Below the pieces are notes generated by a model. That model made no database searches, was not told the DNA's origin, and saw only the letters and a program-made list of their open reading frames with translations. 64,000 bases of DNA from Lachnospiraceae bacterium NSJ-143 (GTDB taxonomy: Bacteria > Bacillota > Clostridia > Lachnospirales > Anaerotignaceae): NCBI GenBank assembly GCA_022867625.1, contig JALIFM010000003.1, positions 186,001 to 250,000 on the forward strand, read 5' to 3'. This document shows, one piece after another, positions 7,930-16,511 of this stretch; position 1 is the stretch's first letter, and each line of letters begins with the position of its first letter. The translations under genes were made by a program, and so were the position numbers.

Positions 7930-10260
7930 TTAGTTTAATGTAGCTGTCTTTGTAGCGTCATCCCAGTTGATTTTGCTGTCGTTAAGACCAAGAGCGTAGC
8001 CCATGTCTCTAAGTGGGATAAATGCTCTGCTGTCTGTGATTTCACATTTAGCCTGCATTGGTACGTCAACGCCGTTGATTACCATTATGTTTGATCCTAC
8101 TGTCATGTTAACAACACGTGAACCAAATGTAATTGTAACTGTGTGGCTTGGGTCATCCCATCTTACGATAGCTGTGCCAGAGAGAGCCTCTGTTACGGCA
8201 CGTACTGGAAGCATTGTGTAGCCGTTGCTGATGTAAGCAGGTACGTCAAGAGCGATTGCCTTGTCGTTTGCATACATTTCGCTAGCGCCGATTGTAACCT
8301 TAAGCTGTGTTGTGAATGTTGAATCATCAACGTCACGGCCTGCTGTTACAACGTTTACATAATCCTTAACAACTGTTACGTTTCTTACATCAAAGAGAGG
8401 TGTTCCATCATATGTGCTGCCGTCTGTTACAGAGTTCTTGAAGATAGCATTCTTATCATCATTAGGAATCTCTACATCTGTATCTGCTGGTAACTTTGTT
8501 CCTGATGGTTTAAGGTTATCAGAATTAAAAGTAAATTCTTTGCTAGTTGTTAACTTAAGAGCGTATGTTCCAGCCGGAATCTGTCTTTCCATGTAAAGGT
8601 TGCAGTTTGTAAGCTTGATAACTGCTGGCTCTTTGCTTGATTCGCTGGCGATTTTTATCTTAACGATATTGTCGTCTGTCTTTACAGAATCAATCTTAAG
8701 GTCGCCTGATACTACCTCTACAGTTGGGTCATCGTCGAAACCAAGTTTGTCAATCTTAAGCTCTAATGTTGTGTCTTTCTCAAGAACTCCAGCCTCAGCC
8801 TCTGTGATTGTGATATCGCCGATATCTGTCTTTCTGTAGTCAATCTTAGCGTCTGTTGACTCAGCTGTTACTGTAACTGGAGCAACTGCTGTACCAACTA
8901 CTGCTGTTATTTCTTCATCTACAGCTGCGCCTGTAAGTGTAGCTGTAATGTCGCCTGTGAAGTTAGGAGCGACTGAAAGCTGGAATTTGAACTCAGCCTT
9001 TGTTGTGTCTCCACCATTAGCTGCTGACTCGCCTTTAACCTTCTCGCCAGTAATCTTAACTTCACCGTGTCCATCTTTGTTGTCGATTGTGTATTCGATA
9101 GATGAAAGGTTATCTTTCTTTGTAGCGTCTACACCGAGAACCTTAACGCCCTCAGGGAATACAATCTTTGTCTTTCTTCCGCCGCCATTGTTGCCTGTTA
9201 ACCATGATGCTGCAACTGTTTCCTCAAGTGTTACTTTGAGTGTGTCATCATCATTGTCTGCAGAACCTGAGTAGAATACTGGAAGAGTCTTGTCTTCAGC
9301 TTCCCATGTTACGCCGTATGTTACAGCTGTAGCAACCTCAAGTGTTGTCTTGTCAATGCCTGCGCCTGATACTGTCATCTCGCAGATATCGCCTGGGTCT
9401 ACCTCATCCTCATCCCACTCAACTTTAGCTGAGATTGAGATTGTGATAGCTTCGTCTGAACCTGTATTGCCGTTAAGAGCCTCAAGACCGTCAACTTTGA
9501 TGATAGCTTCTTCTTTGTCAAGCTTAGCGTCTTCAAAGTATTCAGCATACCTGTCTGGGTATACGCTGAAATCAACTTTTTTGAAGTTCCAGTCGCTTGT
9601 AAGTTTAAGCTTGATGTCGCCGTCCTCTAAAGAACCGGCAGCTGTCTCTTTGATAACGATGTTCTTAAGGAAATCGCCGCTCTCAGAAACGTCTTTCTTC
9701 TTCTCAACTGTTACTGTAGCTGAACCTGCACCTACTGTAGCGAATGTGTAAGTACCGGATGAAATTACAGACTCCCTAGGGTCGATAGAAACGGAAGCTG
9801 TGCCTTCGTCTGTAAGCTTAACCCACATAGGAACGTTGATTGTAGCCTTCTCAGTTGAAGAGTCAGTCTCTACTTTCTTTGGGTCACTTTCCTGATATAC
9901 GAATTCCTGTACTTTAACTATAATGTTCTTTGATGTGAGCTCTGTAATCTTTACAGTTTTTACAGACTCACTCATCTCTTCTATTTTCCTTGCAAGAGGA
10001 GCATAGTCCTTATCCGCTCCCTTAGCGTCAGATGCCCACTCAGCGTTTGTGAGCTGAAGCTCAAAAGCCTGACCTGTTGTTACATCAGCCAAGTCCTTCT
10101 CATAAATTCTGAGAACAGGTGCATCTTCAACTTTGAGAACTGTGTCTTCTTTACCTGTGACAACTTTTGTCATACGGTTTGTTGTTGTAGCAAATGCTGT
10201 CATAGGAATCATACCGATAACCATGATAGCTGCTAACAATAAAGCCAATTTCTTTCTCAT
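7930..10260 (-). CDS. large secreted surface protein with C-terminal copper-amine-oxidase-N-like (stalk) domain
   Basis: A 776-residue exported protein. Residues 1-25 form a typical signal peptide (KK, hydrophobic core, cleavage after AFA). The middle is acidic and beta-strand-like, rich in Thr, Val, Asp, Lys and Glu, with no catalytic motif seen. The last 110 residues or so, from YANDKAIALDVPAYISNGYT, form the repeated copper amine oxidase N-like domain (LPVRAVTEAL then FIPLRDMGYALG) common on clostridial surface and stalk proteins. Codon choice (GTT, GCT, ACT, AAG) is unlike the neighbouring ATA/GCC-rich genes and suggests very high expression, as do two consensus promoters. An S-layer or other major wall-associated protein is likely; no SLH, CWB2 or LPXTG anchor is visible. 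Confidence 0.82.
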   Translation of the reverse strand: MRKKLALLLAAIMVIGMIPMTAFATTTNRMTKVVTGKEDTVLKVEDAPVLRIYEKDLADVTTGQAFELQLTNAEWASDAKGADKDYAPLARKIEEMSESVKTVKITELTSKNIIVKVQEFVYQESDPKKVETDSSTEKATINVPMWVKLTDEGTASVSIDPRESVISSGTYTFATVGAGSATVTVEKKKDVSESGDFLKNIVIKETAAGSLEDGDIKLKLTSDWNFKKVDFSVYPDRYAEYFEDAKLDKEEAIIKVDGLEALNGNTGSDEAITISISAKVEWDEDEVDPGDICEMTVSGAGIDKTTLEVATAVTYGVTWEAEDKTLPVFYSGSADNDDDTLKVTLEETVAASWLTGNNGGGRKTKIVFPEGVKVLGVDATKKDNLSSIEYTIDNKDGHGEVKITGEKVKGESAANGGDTTKAEFKFQLSVAPNFTGDITATLTGAAVDEEITAVVGTAVAPVTVTAESTDAKIDYRKTDIGDITITEAEAGVLEKDTTLELKIDKLGFDDDPTVEVVSGDLKIDSVKTDDNIVKIKIASESSKEPAVIKLTNCNLYMERQIPAGTYALKLTTSKEFTFNSDNLKPSGTKLPADTDVEIPNDDKNAIFKNSVTDGSTYDGTPLFDVRNVTVVKDYVNVVTAGRDVDDSTFTTQLKVTIGASEMYANDKAIALDVPAYISNGYTMLPVRAVTEALSGTAIVRWDDPSHTVTITFGSRVVNMTVGSNIMVINGVDVPMQAKCEITDSRAFIPLRDMGYALGLNDSKINWDDATKTATLN

Positions 10261-10346
10261 GTTTTGTTTTTCCTCCCTTTAAGATAAAATTTTTATTTTC
10301 AATCTGTTTTTGAAAGGCCGCTACCACCTCTCAACTTACAGATTGA

Positions 10347-10375
10347 ATTATAGCATTGTCCGAAAGTCGCGTCAA
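10347..10375 (-). promoter_or_regulatory. proximal sigma-A promoter of the surface-protein gene
   Basis: Minus strand: -35 TTGACG (10375-10370), exactly 17-nt spacer, -10 TATAAT (10352-10347). The leader to the ATG at 10260 is about 80 nt and ends with AAGGGAGG. Inverted copies of TTCAATCTG (10298-10306) and CAGATTGAA (10339-10347) flank the predicted start site. Confidence 0.82.
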
Positions 10376-10393
10376 TAATTCCAGCCCAAGTGT

Positions 10394-10410
10394 AATGTTA
10401 CTGTAACATT
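10394..10410. promoter_or_regulatory. 17-bp palindrome upstream of the surface-protein promoter
   Basis: AATGTTAC-T-GTAACATT is a perfect 8+1+8 inverted repeat centred about 27 bp upstream of the -35 box, a position typical of an activator site or, for the distal promoter transcript, a roadblock or repressor site. The binding protein is unknown. Confidence 0.5.
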
Positions 10411-10520
10411 GGCGAAATACAGCGTAATATTGTCCGCTACAAAACAACATTCCTCCGTATTTTGCAGACAGCAGCATTTATGTACCAAAAAACGGCGCAC
10501 TTATGGACAAAACCTAATAT

Positions 10521-10549
10521 ATTATAGCCCAAAGCGCCGGTATTTTCAA
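10521..10549 (-). promoter_or_regulatory. distal sigma-A promoter of the surface-protein gene
   Basis: Minus strand: -35 TTGAAA (10549-10544), 17-nt spacer, -10 TATAAT (10526-10521). It lies in the 440-bp non-coding stretch between cdaR and the surface-protein gene and would give a leader of about 250 nt. No convincing gene occurs in this stretch. Confidence 0.65.
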
Positions 10550-10662
10550 TAAAAAATATCTACAAAATGGAAAAACCGTCATTATTCAGCCCTTATCCAC
10601 AGTACCGGGGCGTTGAATCCGGTTTTTCTTCTTTAATATGTTTAATATTTTCTATTGAAATT

Positions 10663-10695
10663 AAAAACGGTATGGGTATAAGCCCACACCGTTTA
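10663..10695 (-). terminator. terminator of the cdaA-cdaR operon
   Basis: Minus strand: a stem of about 12 bp (ACGGTGTGGG paired with CCCATACCGT including G-U pairs), short loop, followed by TTTTTAAT, starting just past the cdaR stop codon. Confidence 0.75.
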
Positions 10696-10701
10696 AAATA
10701 C

Positions 10702-11985
10702 CTATTCTGTTTCCCCGCCTGTATCATCATTGTTGGCTTCCTGAGCGCCGGAAACCACAACAGTGGCGTAAGGCGCACTGCCTGTAAGGGTAAGCCCCTC
10801 CGGAAGCTCAACCCCAATCTGTACCCTGTGCTCGCCTTCTGCAAGGCCTGTCACATCCACACTGTATCTAATCAGGCTCTCGTCAAAGCCGCTGCCGGTT
10901 ACCTCAATATTAAAGGAATCCTTTTCTATTGCCGGCTGCATGCCCTCCGCAGGCTCTCCTGTTATAACTATATCCTCAGAGTCGAAGCTTACATTGTGCT
11001 CCTCCTGACCGGTTATCTCAACCGACACGGTAATTTTTGATGATGAGGAATCAGCGACCTTAGCCCCCTGAGGCAGAAAGGCCGACGGCTCAAATGTCTT
11101 TGTGACATCTGCACCGCTTCCGGAAATATCCACATCCGGCAGTGTAACATACATAATATCATTTATCACGTCAGGGCTTCCGCTGACAGCAACATAATCC
11201 GGTGACGCAGTAACCTTGCCCACACTGCACCCATTTGCCGGCTCCCCTGTATAGGATACCCTCACAGGTATTTTTCTGCTGGTTTCCACCCTTATTGTCA
11301 CAGACGCGCTGTCACGGCTCAGGTATACCCCGTTTACAGGGTTGCCGGACGAATCATAAGCACCAAGGGCTGCCGTAACCTTCTGGCCGTTGTGCGGCGA
11401 TTCAAGGTTTACTATAGCTCTTACTTCCGCCACTTTTGCCACCTCAGTCTGCGCACCGTAAACCTTTACATAGTCAGGCTCTATTGTATCGCCTGTTATG
11501 CTCACGCCAGTGTCAGCCACTCCGTTAAACTCCGGCACAACCTTAAAATCCTGTGATACATTGTCATCAAGCATAACCTCTATGTCAGACGGGGATATAA
11601 ACTCCGTATCAACATAATCGCTGGCAAGTAGACCGGTTTTTATCTTGACAGGCAGCCTGACAATATCCGGCGAGCTGTCCATATCTATTGCCGATATATC
11701 AATATACGCCGAAAACGACCTGTTCTGCTGAATCTTGTCAAGCACAATCCTTTTGCCCCTGAGCCTGACAGAAATCTTCATGTTCTCAATCTCTTGGGCG
11801 TTGGTTATGGTTTTTCCGGCTTCCTCGGCGTATGAAATATTCACGATATCCACATTAGCGGTAAAAACCCTGTACTCAACAGGGTTTTCTATATTGATAA
11901 CCACAAACCACAGGCATATGGCTATAAAAACCGAAAGGAGCTTCCAGCCGGCGTCTTTTGTAAGCATTTCCTTAAACTTACTCAT
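10702..11985 (-). CDS. cdaR: CdaR (YbbR-domain) regulator of diadenylate cyclase
   Basis: A 427-residue protein with one N-terminal membrane anchor (about residues 12-32, WKLLSVFIAICLWFVVI) and a large extracellular part made of tandem YbbR beta-domains of about 85 residues each; recurring YVAVSGSPDVI and YVKVYGAQTEV segments mark at least four units. CdaR binds the membrane cyclase CdaA and modulates c-di-AMP synthesis. Its ATG overlaps the cdaA stop region by 8 bp, so translation is coupled. The C-terminal 10 residues are polar and acidic. In most Firmicutes glmM follows; here a terminator and an unrelated surface-protein gene follow instead. Confidence 0.92.
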   Translation of the reverse strand: MSKFKEMLTKDAGWKLLSVFIAICLWFVVINIENPVEYRVFTANVDIVNISYAEEAGKTITNAQEIENMKISVRLRGKRIVLDKIQQNRSFSAYIDISAIDMDSSPDIVRLPVKIKTGLLASDYVDTEFISPSDIEVMLDDNVSQDFKVVPEFNGVADTGVSITGDTIEPDYVKVYGAQTEVAKVAEVRAIVNLESPHNGQKVTAALGAYDSSGNPVNGVYLSRDSASVTIRVETSRKIPVRVSYTGEPANGCSVGKVTASPDYVAVSGSPDVINDIMYVTLPDVDISGSGADVTKTFEPSAFLPQGAKVADSSSSKITVSVEITGQEEHNVSFDSEDIVITGEPAEGMQPAIEKDSFNIEVTGSGFDESLIRYSVDVTGLAEGEHRVQIGVELPEGLTLTGSAPYATVVVSGAQEANNDDTGGETE

Positions 11986-12847
11986 CCTTTTTGCCCCTCC
12001 TCCAGAAAATCTTCTTTTTCTTCTTGGAGCTCTTTTTTCCCTGCAAAAGCATGCGTCTCATGGCGTCAACGCTCAGGTTGCGGTACAGCACTCCTCCGTT
12101 TGCAATAGATATGGCGCCGGTTTCCTCAGACACAACAACAATAAACGCATCCGAAACCTCGCTTGCACCTATGGCGGCCCTGTGGCGTGTACCCAAATCC
12201 ATGCTCACATCATTGCTTTCAGTAAGCGGAAGAAAGCAGGTGGCGGCAGCCACCCTGTTGTTTTTAATTATAACTGCCCCGTCATGGAGCGGGGTGTTTT
12301 TCTCAAAGATATTTATAAGTATCTGGCTTGTGACTACAGCGTCTATTGTGATTCCAGTACGCTCAAAATCTCCAAGGGGTACGTCTCTTTCTATAAGCAT
12401 AAGCGCCCCTGTTTTTACAGCGCTCATTTTTTCCGACGCCTTTATTATTTCCTCCACTGTCTTTTCGGTATACTCGCGGCTCTTTTCCGGTCCGTCAAAG
12501 TTGAGCATGGCAAAAAAGTGACGGCTCTTTCCAAGCTGTTCAAGCGCCTTCCTCAATTCCGGCTGGAACACGACTATAACCGCTATTATTCCAACTGATA
12601 TAGTGTTGGAGAGTATCCATAATATGGTGTTGAGCCTCAGCATAAAGCAGACAAGGGCGAATATGCAGATAACAAGTATGCCCTTAAAGAGCACCCATGC
12701 CCTGGTCTCCTTTATCCAGAAAATCATCTTATATATAAGGTAGGCAACTATCAGGATATCCAGAATATCTCTGAGGCCTATGGTAGGCATAGCTATATTG
12801 GAAAACCTGAAACTGTCCCAAAGGCTGTTGAAATAATGCTCCATCAA
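11978..12847 (-). CDS. cdaA: membrane diadenylate cyclase CdaA (DisA_N domain)
   Basis: A 289-residue protein that condenses two ATP into cyclic di-AMP at the membrane. Three N-terminal transmembrane helices (about residues 20-95) are followed by the DAC domain with its two signature motifs, PLHDGAVII (DGA) and GTRHRAAIGASE (RHR). The C-terminus ends in a strongly basic lysine/arginine tail. Length is normal for CdaA. The start overlaps the stop of the upstream membrane-protein gene as TGATG. c-di-AMP controls potassium and osmolyte homeostasis and cell-wall integrity in this phylum; those roles are family knowledge. Confidence 0.96.
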   Translation of the reverse strand: MMEHYFNSLWDSFRFSNIAMPTIGLRDILDILIVAYLIYKMIFWIKETRAWVLFKGILVICIFALVCFMLRLNTILWILSNTISVGIIAVIVVFQPELRKALEQLGKSRHFFAMLNFDGPEKSREYTEKTVEEIIKASEKMSAVKTGALMLIERDVPLGDFERTGITIDAVVTSQILINIFEKNTPLHDGAVIIKNNRVAAATCFLPLTESNDVSMDLGTRHRAAIGASEVSDAFIVVVSEETGAISIANGGVLYRNLSVDAMRRMLLQGKKSSKKKKKIFWRRGKKDE

Positions 12848-13806
12848 TCCTCACTCCCACCGCTGCCGCTGCCGCGCTGAACAAACGCGCCTTCACGGAT
12901 TTTTATTTTAGGCACTGCCTTAACATAATATATATAATTTTTGTCCTGAAACTTTACGCGTTCTGTATGCCTGTAATCCGGCAAATCATCAAAAAGCCTT
13001 ATCACATAAGCTATAACAGCCGATATAAAGACAAAAAACGGCAGACCAAAAACCGAAAACCCGCTGCCGCCAACTATAACAGCCAAAAACATGCCTGCAA
13101 CCGTAACCACAGCCGAAACTATAATAGCTATCTCCTTTTCGTGGTCTATATGCAGGCTGCTTATAAGCCACGCACTGGCTACAGTCAGCACCATAACCCC
13201 GGCTGCAAAAAAGCTTCCGGTCATTCCCTTAATGCCGTCTGTAAATATATATGTATACATATTAAACAGTGTGTCCGGCATTGTTGATATTGAAAACTCC
13301 GAAACCGGAGACATCTTTATAAGCTCCGGAACAGCTGAGGATATCTGATTTACAAACATGGCGGCGGCTGACGGAAACACTGCCCGCGCCCCAAAATAAA
13401 TGCCTCCCAGTATAGGCACAACATAAGGCACCTTAAACTTAAAGCATATAAGCATTGCTATAAAAAGCAGGCTTTCCCTTGGGAAAACCCTGCCGTAAAA
13501 CACATACAGCAGAAAAAACAGCAGAAATGCCACCACAGCTGTCTCCACCGACACAGACGCTATAAAGAGCACTGCGCCAAGAGCGCTTACAGCCAAAAAT
13601 ACCGCCGGTGATGATATGGCCCCCAGCACTCCGCCAATTACAACGGCCGCCATACGTTTAGTGCTCAGTCCCGCTTCAGGCGCAATTGAGCCCAGAAAAT
13701 AAAACACCAGAGCTCCAGCCAAAAACCTGGCCGCTATATTTATTTTATCCTCATTTAATTTATATACCCCTATAATCCTCTGCCTTGCCAGAAATAGCTC
13801 TTCCAT
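12844..13806 (-). CDS. polytopic membrane protein, cdaA-linked, function unknown
   Basis: A 320-residue protein with roughly eight or nine hydrophobic segments, a short basic N-terminus and a cytoplasmic-looking C-terminal tail rich in Gly and Ser. The ATG at 13806 has AAAGGGA upstream and overlaps the previous gene by 47 bp in another frame; the overlap is long but the protein reads well from there. Its stop overlaps the cdaA start (TGATG), so it belongs to the same operon. I recognise no family. Coupling to the c-di-AMP synthase suggests a role in envelope or ion homeostasis, but this is inference from position only. Confidence 0.75.
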   Translation of the reverse strand: MEELFLARQRIIGVYKLNEDKINIAARFLAGALVFYFLGSIAPEAGLSTKRMAAVVIGGVLGAISSPAVFLAVSALGAVLFIASVSVETAVVAFLLFFLLYVFYGRVFPRESLLFIAMLICFKFKVPYVVPILGGIYFGARAVFPSAAAMFVNQISSAVPELIKMSPVSEFSISTMPDTLFNMYTYIFTDGIKGMTGSFFAAGVMVLTVASAWLISSLHIDHEKEIAIIVSAVVTVAGMFLAVIVGGSGFSVFGLPFFVFISAVIAYVIRLFDDLPDYRHTERVKFQDKNYIYYVKAVPKIKIREGAFVQRGSGSGGSED

Positions 13807-14224
13807 TGTCTTTCCCTTTCACAGATAATTTTTTGCCCTTAAGCTCAGACCCCGCGTTAAGCCTTTTAAGTCTTTCCTCGTAAATCTCAAGCCTCCGCTC
13901 CGCCTCGTTATACTCTTTTCTGTATCCAAAGGAGCAGATTATGCTGTATATAAGAAGCACAGCAACAAGCGCCGCGCCTATCTTTATAAATGTTCCCCTT
14001 GTAAGAAGCTCAAAAATATCAACTTCCTCTATAATAAGCTTATACAGGTAGTACATGCCGCATATTGTAAAAAATCCGGCCGCAACCCCCAGCCTCATGC
14101 TCAGCCCACGCAGATAAACATAGTCTCTTCTGTATCTGGATGTAATTTTTCTGTCCTTTTCTCCAAAATGTTTATCATAAACTGCAAGGCTCACCATGGT
14201 TTTTATTTTTCTCAGGTCCTCCAA
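13760..14224 (-). CDS. small membrane protein with coiled-coil-like tail, function unknown
   Basis: A 154-residue protein: a basic N-terminal cytoplasmic segment of about 45 residues, two transmembrane helices (about 46-64 and 78-98) and a C-terminal charged helix (KEYNEAERRLEIYEERLKRLN) likely to form a coiled coil. It is the first gene of the operon that continues through the next membrane protein into cdaA and cdaR. An extended -10 element (TGGTATACT) is visible about 50 bp upstream. I do not recognise the family; a structural partner of the adjacent membrane protein is plausible. Confidence 0.7.
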   Translation of the reverse strand: MEDLRKIKTMVSLAVYDKHFGEKDRKITSRYRRDYVYLRGLSMRLGVAAGFFTICGMYYLYKLIIEEVDIFELLTRGTFIKIGAALVAVLLIYSIICSFGYRKEYNEAERRLEIYEERLKRLNAGSELKGKKLSVKGKDNGRAISGKAEDYRGI

Positions 14225-14331
14225 ACAAAGCCCTCCTTAACAAAGCCGCTTCTCAGGCTTATATTTAAGTATACCATAAAATACGTCATAGAAAATAACA
14301 ATAATATTAAATTTTTTATAAATTTGGCCGG

Positions 14332-16305
14332 CTAAAGCTCAATTTTATAATACTTTATTTTATTCCATAGCGTTGTGCGGCTTATGCCCAGCTCTCTTGC
14401 GGCTTTGGTGCGTGACAGCCCGTTATTCTGGAGTGCTTTTATTATCCTTTTTTTCTCCCACTGGCCGCCGTTAATTTCTGCAAAGTCATTGTCCTCATAC
14501 CTTATCTGGCTGCCGCGCCTGCCCCTTGTGCTCTCCTCGGGCTCAGCAGAAAGGCTCCTGTTTATCTCCGAGAAAATGGCGCTTATGTTTATACGGCTGT
14601 TTTTCATCATAACAGTCAGTCTCTCAAGTATATTCTGAAGCTCACGTATATTGCCCCTTAAGTCGTATTTTGAAAGCTCATCTATAATTTCGTACCACAT
14701 AGCCTCATTTGACTTAAAACTTTTGTAATCCAGACCTTTCAGAAAGCCAACAGCTATCTCCTCTATATCCTCCCGTCTTTTTCTAAGCGGAGGGATTTTA
14801 AGTTCCAGCACATCAAGCCGATAATAAAGGTCCTCCCTGAATGTGCCCTTTATCACCTCGCTGTGCAGGTCTCTGTTGGTAGCCGCTATTACGCGCACAT
14901 CAACGGGTATTACCCTGTCGCTTCCTATCCGGCGTATTTCCTTTTCCTGTATAACTCTCAGAAGCTGCACCTGCATTTCAAGCGGCATCTCACCTATCTC
15001 GTCAAGGAATATTGTACCCATATGCGCCATCTCAAAAACACCCATTTTTCCGCCTTTGCTCGCCCCTGTAAATGAGCCTTCATCATAGCCGAAAAATTCC
15101 GCTTCCAGAAGGTTTTTGGGAATAGCCGCACAGTTGACAGCCACAAAAGGGCCGCCGTTTCTGAATCCGGCGCTGTGTATGCTCTGGGCAAAAAGCTCCT
15201 TGCCTGTTCCCGTTTCGCCAAGTATAAGCACTGTTGAGTCAGAAAACGCATAGCTTCTTGCCACATTCTTTGCCTCGGTTATGGCCGCCGATGAACCCTT
15301 TATGTCGTCAAAGCCATATTTGGCGAAAAACCCTTTTTTGTTTTTTGTAAGGCTTAGTCTGGCGTTTTTTTCATGCTCCTGCAAAACAGCAAGGTCCTGG
15401 AATGTTGATACAACACCTTTCTTTTTTCCGTCTATCTCAATGGGTATCCTGTGGGTGAGCACTGTGCCATAGGGAAGCTCAAAAATATCACCTACATCTC
15501 CGCCGTCCTTTTCCATAGCCTTTATCATTTTAGTACCCTTTACTACATTATATATATGCTTTCCTTCCAGCCGGTCATCACGGTTCCATTTCAGAAACTT
15601 ATAAACCATATCGTTTGCCGCTATTATTATCCCGTTTTCGTCTATGGCGAGTATGGCGTCGTTGGTAAAATTAAAAACGACCTTATACTGCTCAAGCCGC
15701 AGCTCGTTTTCCTTGTTTTTTTCCTCCTCACTCAGCTTGACCGACACTATATCAGAGGCATTTCTTATCGCACCAAGCAGTGTCTCATGACTCAGTGCTA
15801 CCGTCCTGTAGCAAAGCCCCCTGCTCCTGAACATATACGCAAATTCCTGAGGCCCTATATATACGGCATTGCGCTCCGCCTTATCCAGAAACGAATTTCT
15901 GGCGCTTTCACTGCATGACATATTAAAGCTTGTCACAGCTATTCTCCACTGTTCAGAAAGCAGACCGCAGTCTGCGTATTCCCCGTTGTAAAGCAGAATA
16001 ACGGCACTGCTGTACTGGCCCCTGTCAAATTCTGTGCTGATAAAGTCCATAGTTCCCTTTTTTACCATTACGGCGCAGATATCTCTGCCGTACTCCACCA
16101 GACGGCTGTCCATGCCGTAAAACAGAAAGACCTTAGTGCCCTTTTCAGCTTTCTCACGGCAAAGAGATGAAACATATTCCTCATCAGATACATCTACAGG
16201 AACCTCCTGCCCAAAGTGCAGCAGGGCGTCTTCAATTTGTCTGGCATCGTAATCCAAAAACGTCACAAAGCTTATATAATTTAAATACTCAAATTTAAAA
16301 TCCAT
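14332..16305 (-). CDS. sigma-54-dependent transcriptional activator with PAS domain (PrpR-N-like sensor)
   Basis: A 657-residue bacterial enhancer-binding protein. The N-terminal 200 residues resemble the PrpR-N sensor (IGPQEFAYMFRSRGLCYRTVALS) seen in propionate and related regulators. A PAS domain follows (about 210-320, FNFTNDAILAIDENGIIIAAN). The AAA+ domain (about 340-570) has Walker A GETGTGKE, GSFTGA in place of the usual GAFTGA, and DEIGEMPLEMQVQLLR. A Fis-type helix-turn-helix ends the protein (SRTKAARELGISRTTLWNKI). The ATG at 16305 has AAAAGGTG as binding site. Such activators need RpoN promoters with a -24/-12 pair; I found none convincing next to this gene, so its target is unknown. 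Confidence 0.9.
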   Translation of the reverse strand: MDFKFEYLNYISFVTFLDYDARQIEDALLHFGQEVPVDVSDEEYVSSLCREKAEKGTKVFLFYGMDSRLVEYGRDICAVMVKKGTMDFISTEFDRGQYSSAVILLYNGEYADCGLLSEQWRIAVTSFNMSCSESARNSFLDKAERNAVYIGPQEFAYMFRSRGLCYRTVALSHETLLGAIRNASDIVSVKLSEEEKNKENELRLEQYKVVFNFTNDAILAIDENGIIIAANDMVYKFLKWNRDDRLEGKHIYNVVKGTKMIKAMEKDGGDVGDIFELPYGTVLTHRIPIEIDGKKKGVVSTFQDLAVLQEHEKNARLSLTKNKKGFFAKYGFDDIKGSSAAITEAKNVARSYAFSDSTVLILGETGTGKELFAQSIHSAGFRNGGPFVAVNCAAIPKNLLEAEFFGYDEGSFTGASKGGKMGVFEMAHMGTIFLDEIGEMPLEMQVQLLRVIQEKEIRRIGSDRVIPVDVRVIAATNRDLHSEVIKGTFREDLYYRLDVLELKIPPLRKRREDIEEIAVGFLKGLDYKSFKSNEAMWYEIIDELSKYDLRGNIRELQNILERLTVMMKNSRINISAIFSEINRSLSAEPEESTRGRRGSQIRYEDNDFAEINGGQWEKKRIIKALQNNGLSRTKAARELGISRTTLWNKIKYYKIEL

Positions 16306-16322
16306 ACCAATCACCTTTTATC

Positions 16323-16352
16323 ATTATACCAGTACAGCCGCTGTCCGGTAAA
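16323..16352 (-). promoter_or_regulatory. promoter of the sigma-54 activator gene
   Basis: Minus strand: -35 TTTACC (16352-16347), 18-nt spacer, extended -10 TGGTATAAT (TATAAT at 16328-16323), less than 20 bp upstream of the translation start. Confidence 0.6.
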
Positions 16353-16463
16353 GTATCCACCCCTAAACAGCCTGTCATTGAGCATAAACGCACCGTTTAA
16401 ATCTTTTTTCTATATTATATATTAAATTGACGCCCTGCACCATTGTCAAATAAAATAAGACGC

Positions 16464-16494
16464 AAAAAAGGCCGGCGCATTAAGCGCCAGCCGG
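16464..16494 (-). terminator. terminator after the PLP-enzyme gene
   Basis: Minus strand: GGCTGGCGC, 5-nt loop TTAAT, GCGCCGGCC (16492-16470), followed by TTTTTTG, right after the stop codon of the trans-sulfuration enzyme gene. Confidence 0.85.
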
Positions 16495-16511
16495 TAAATA
16501 TTATCTGTCAA

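Noticed and set aside
8003-9751. Several plus-strand ORFs of 60-150 codons opposite the surface-protein gene
   Set aside because: Antisense shadows of a highly biased coding sequence; Ser/Val/Thr-rich, no binding sites.
10394-10475. Short minus-strand ORF in the long leader of the surface-protein gene
   Set aside because: The GGAGG lies only one base before the ATG, too close to initiate well.
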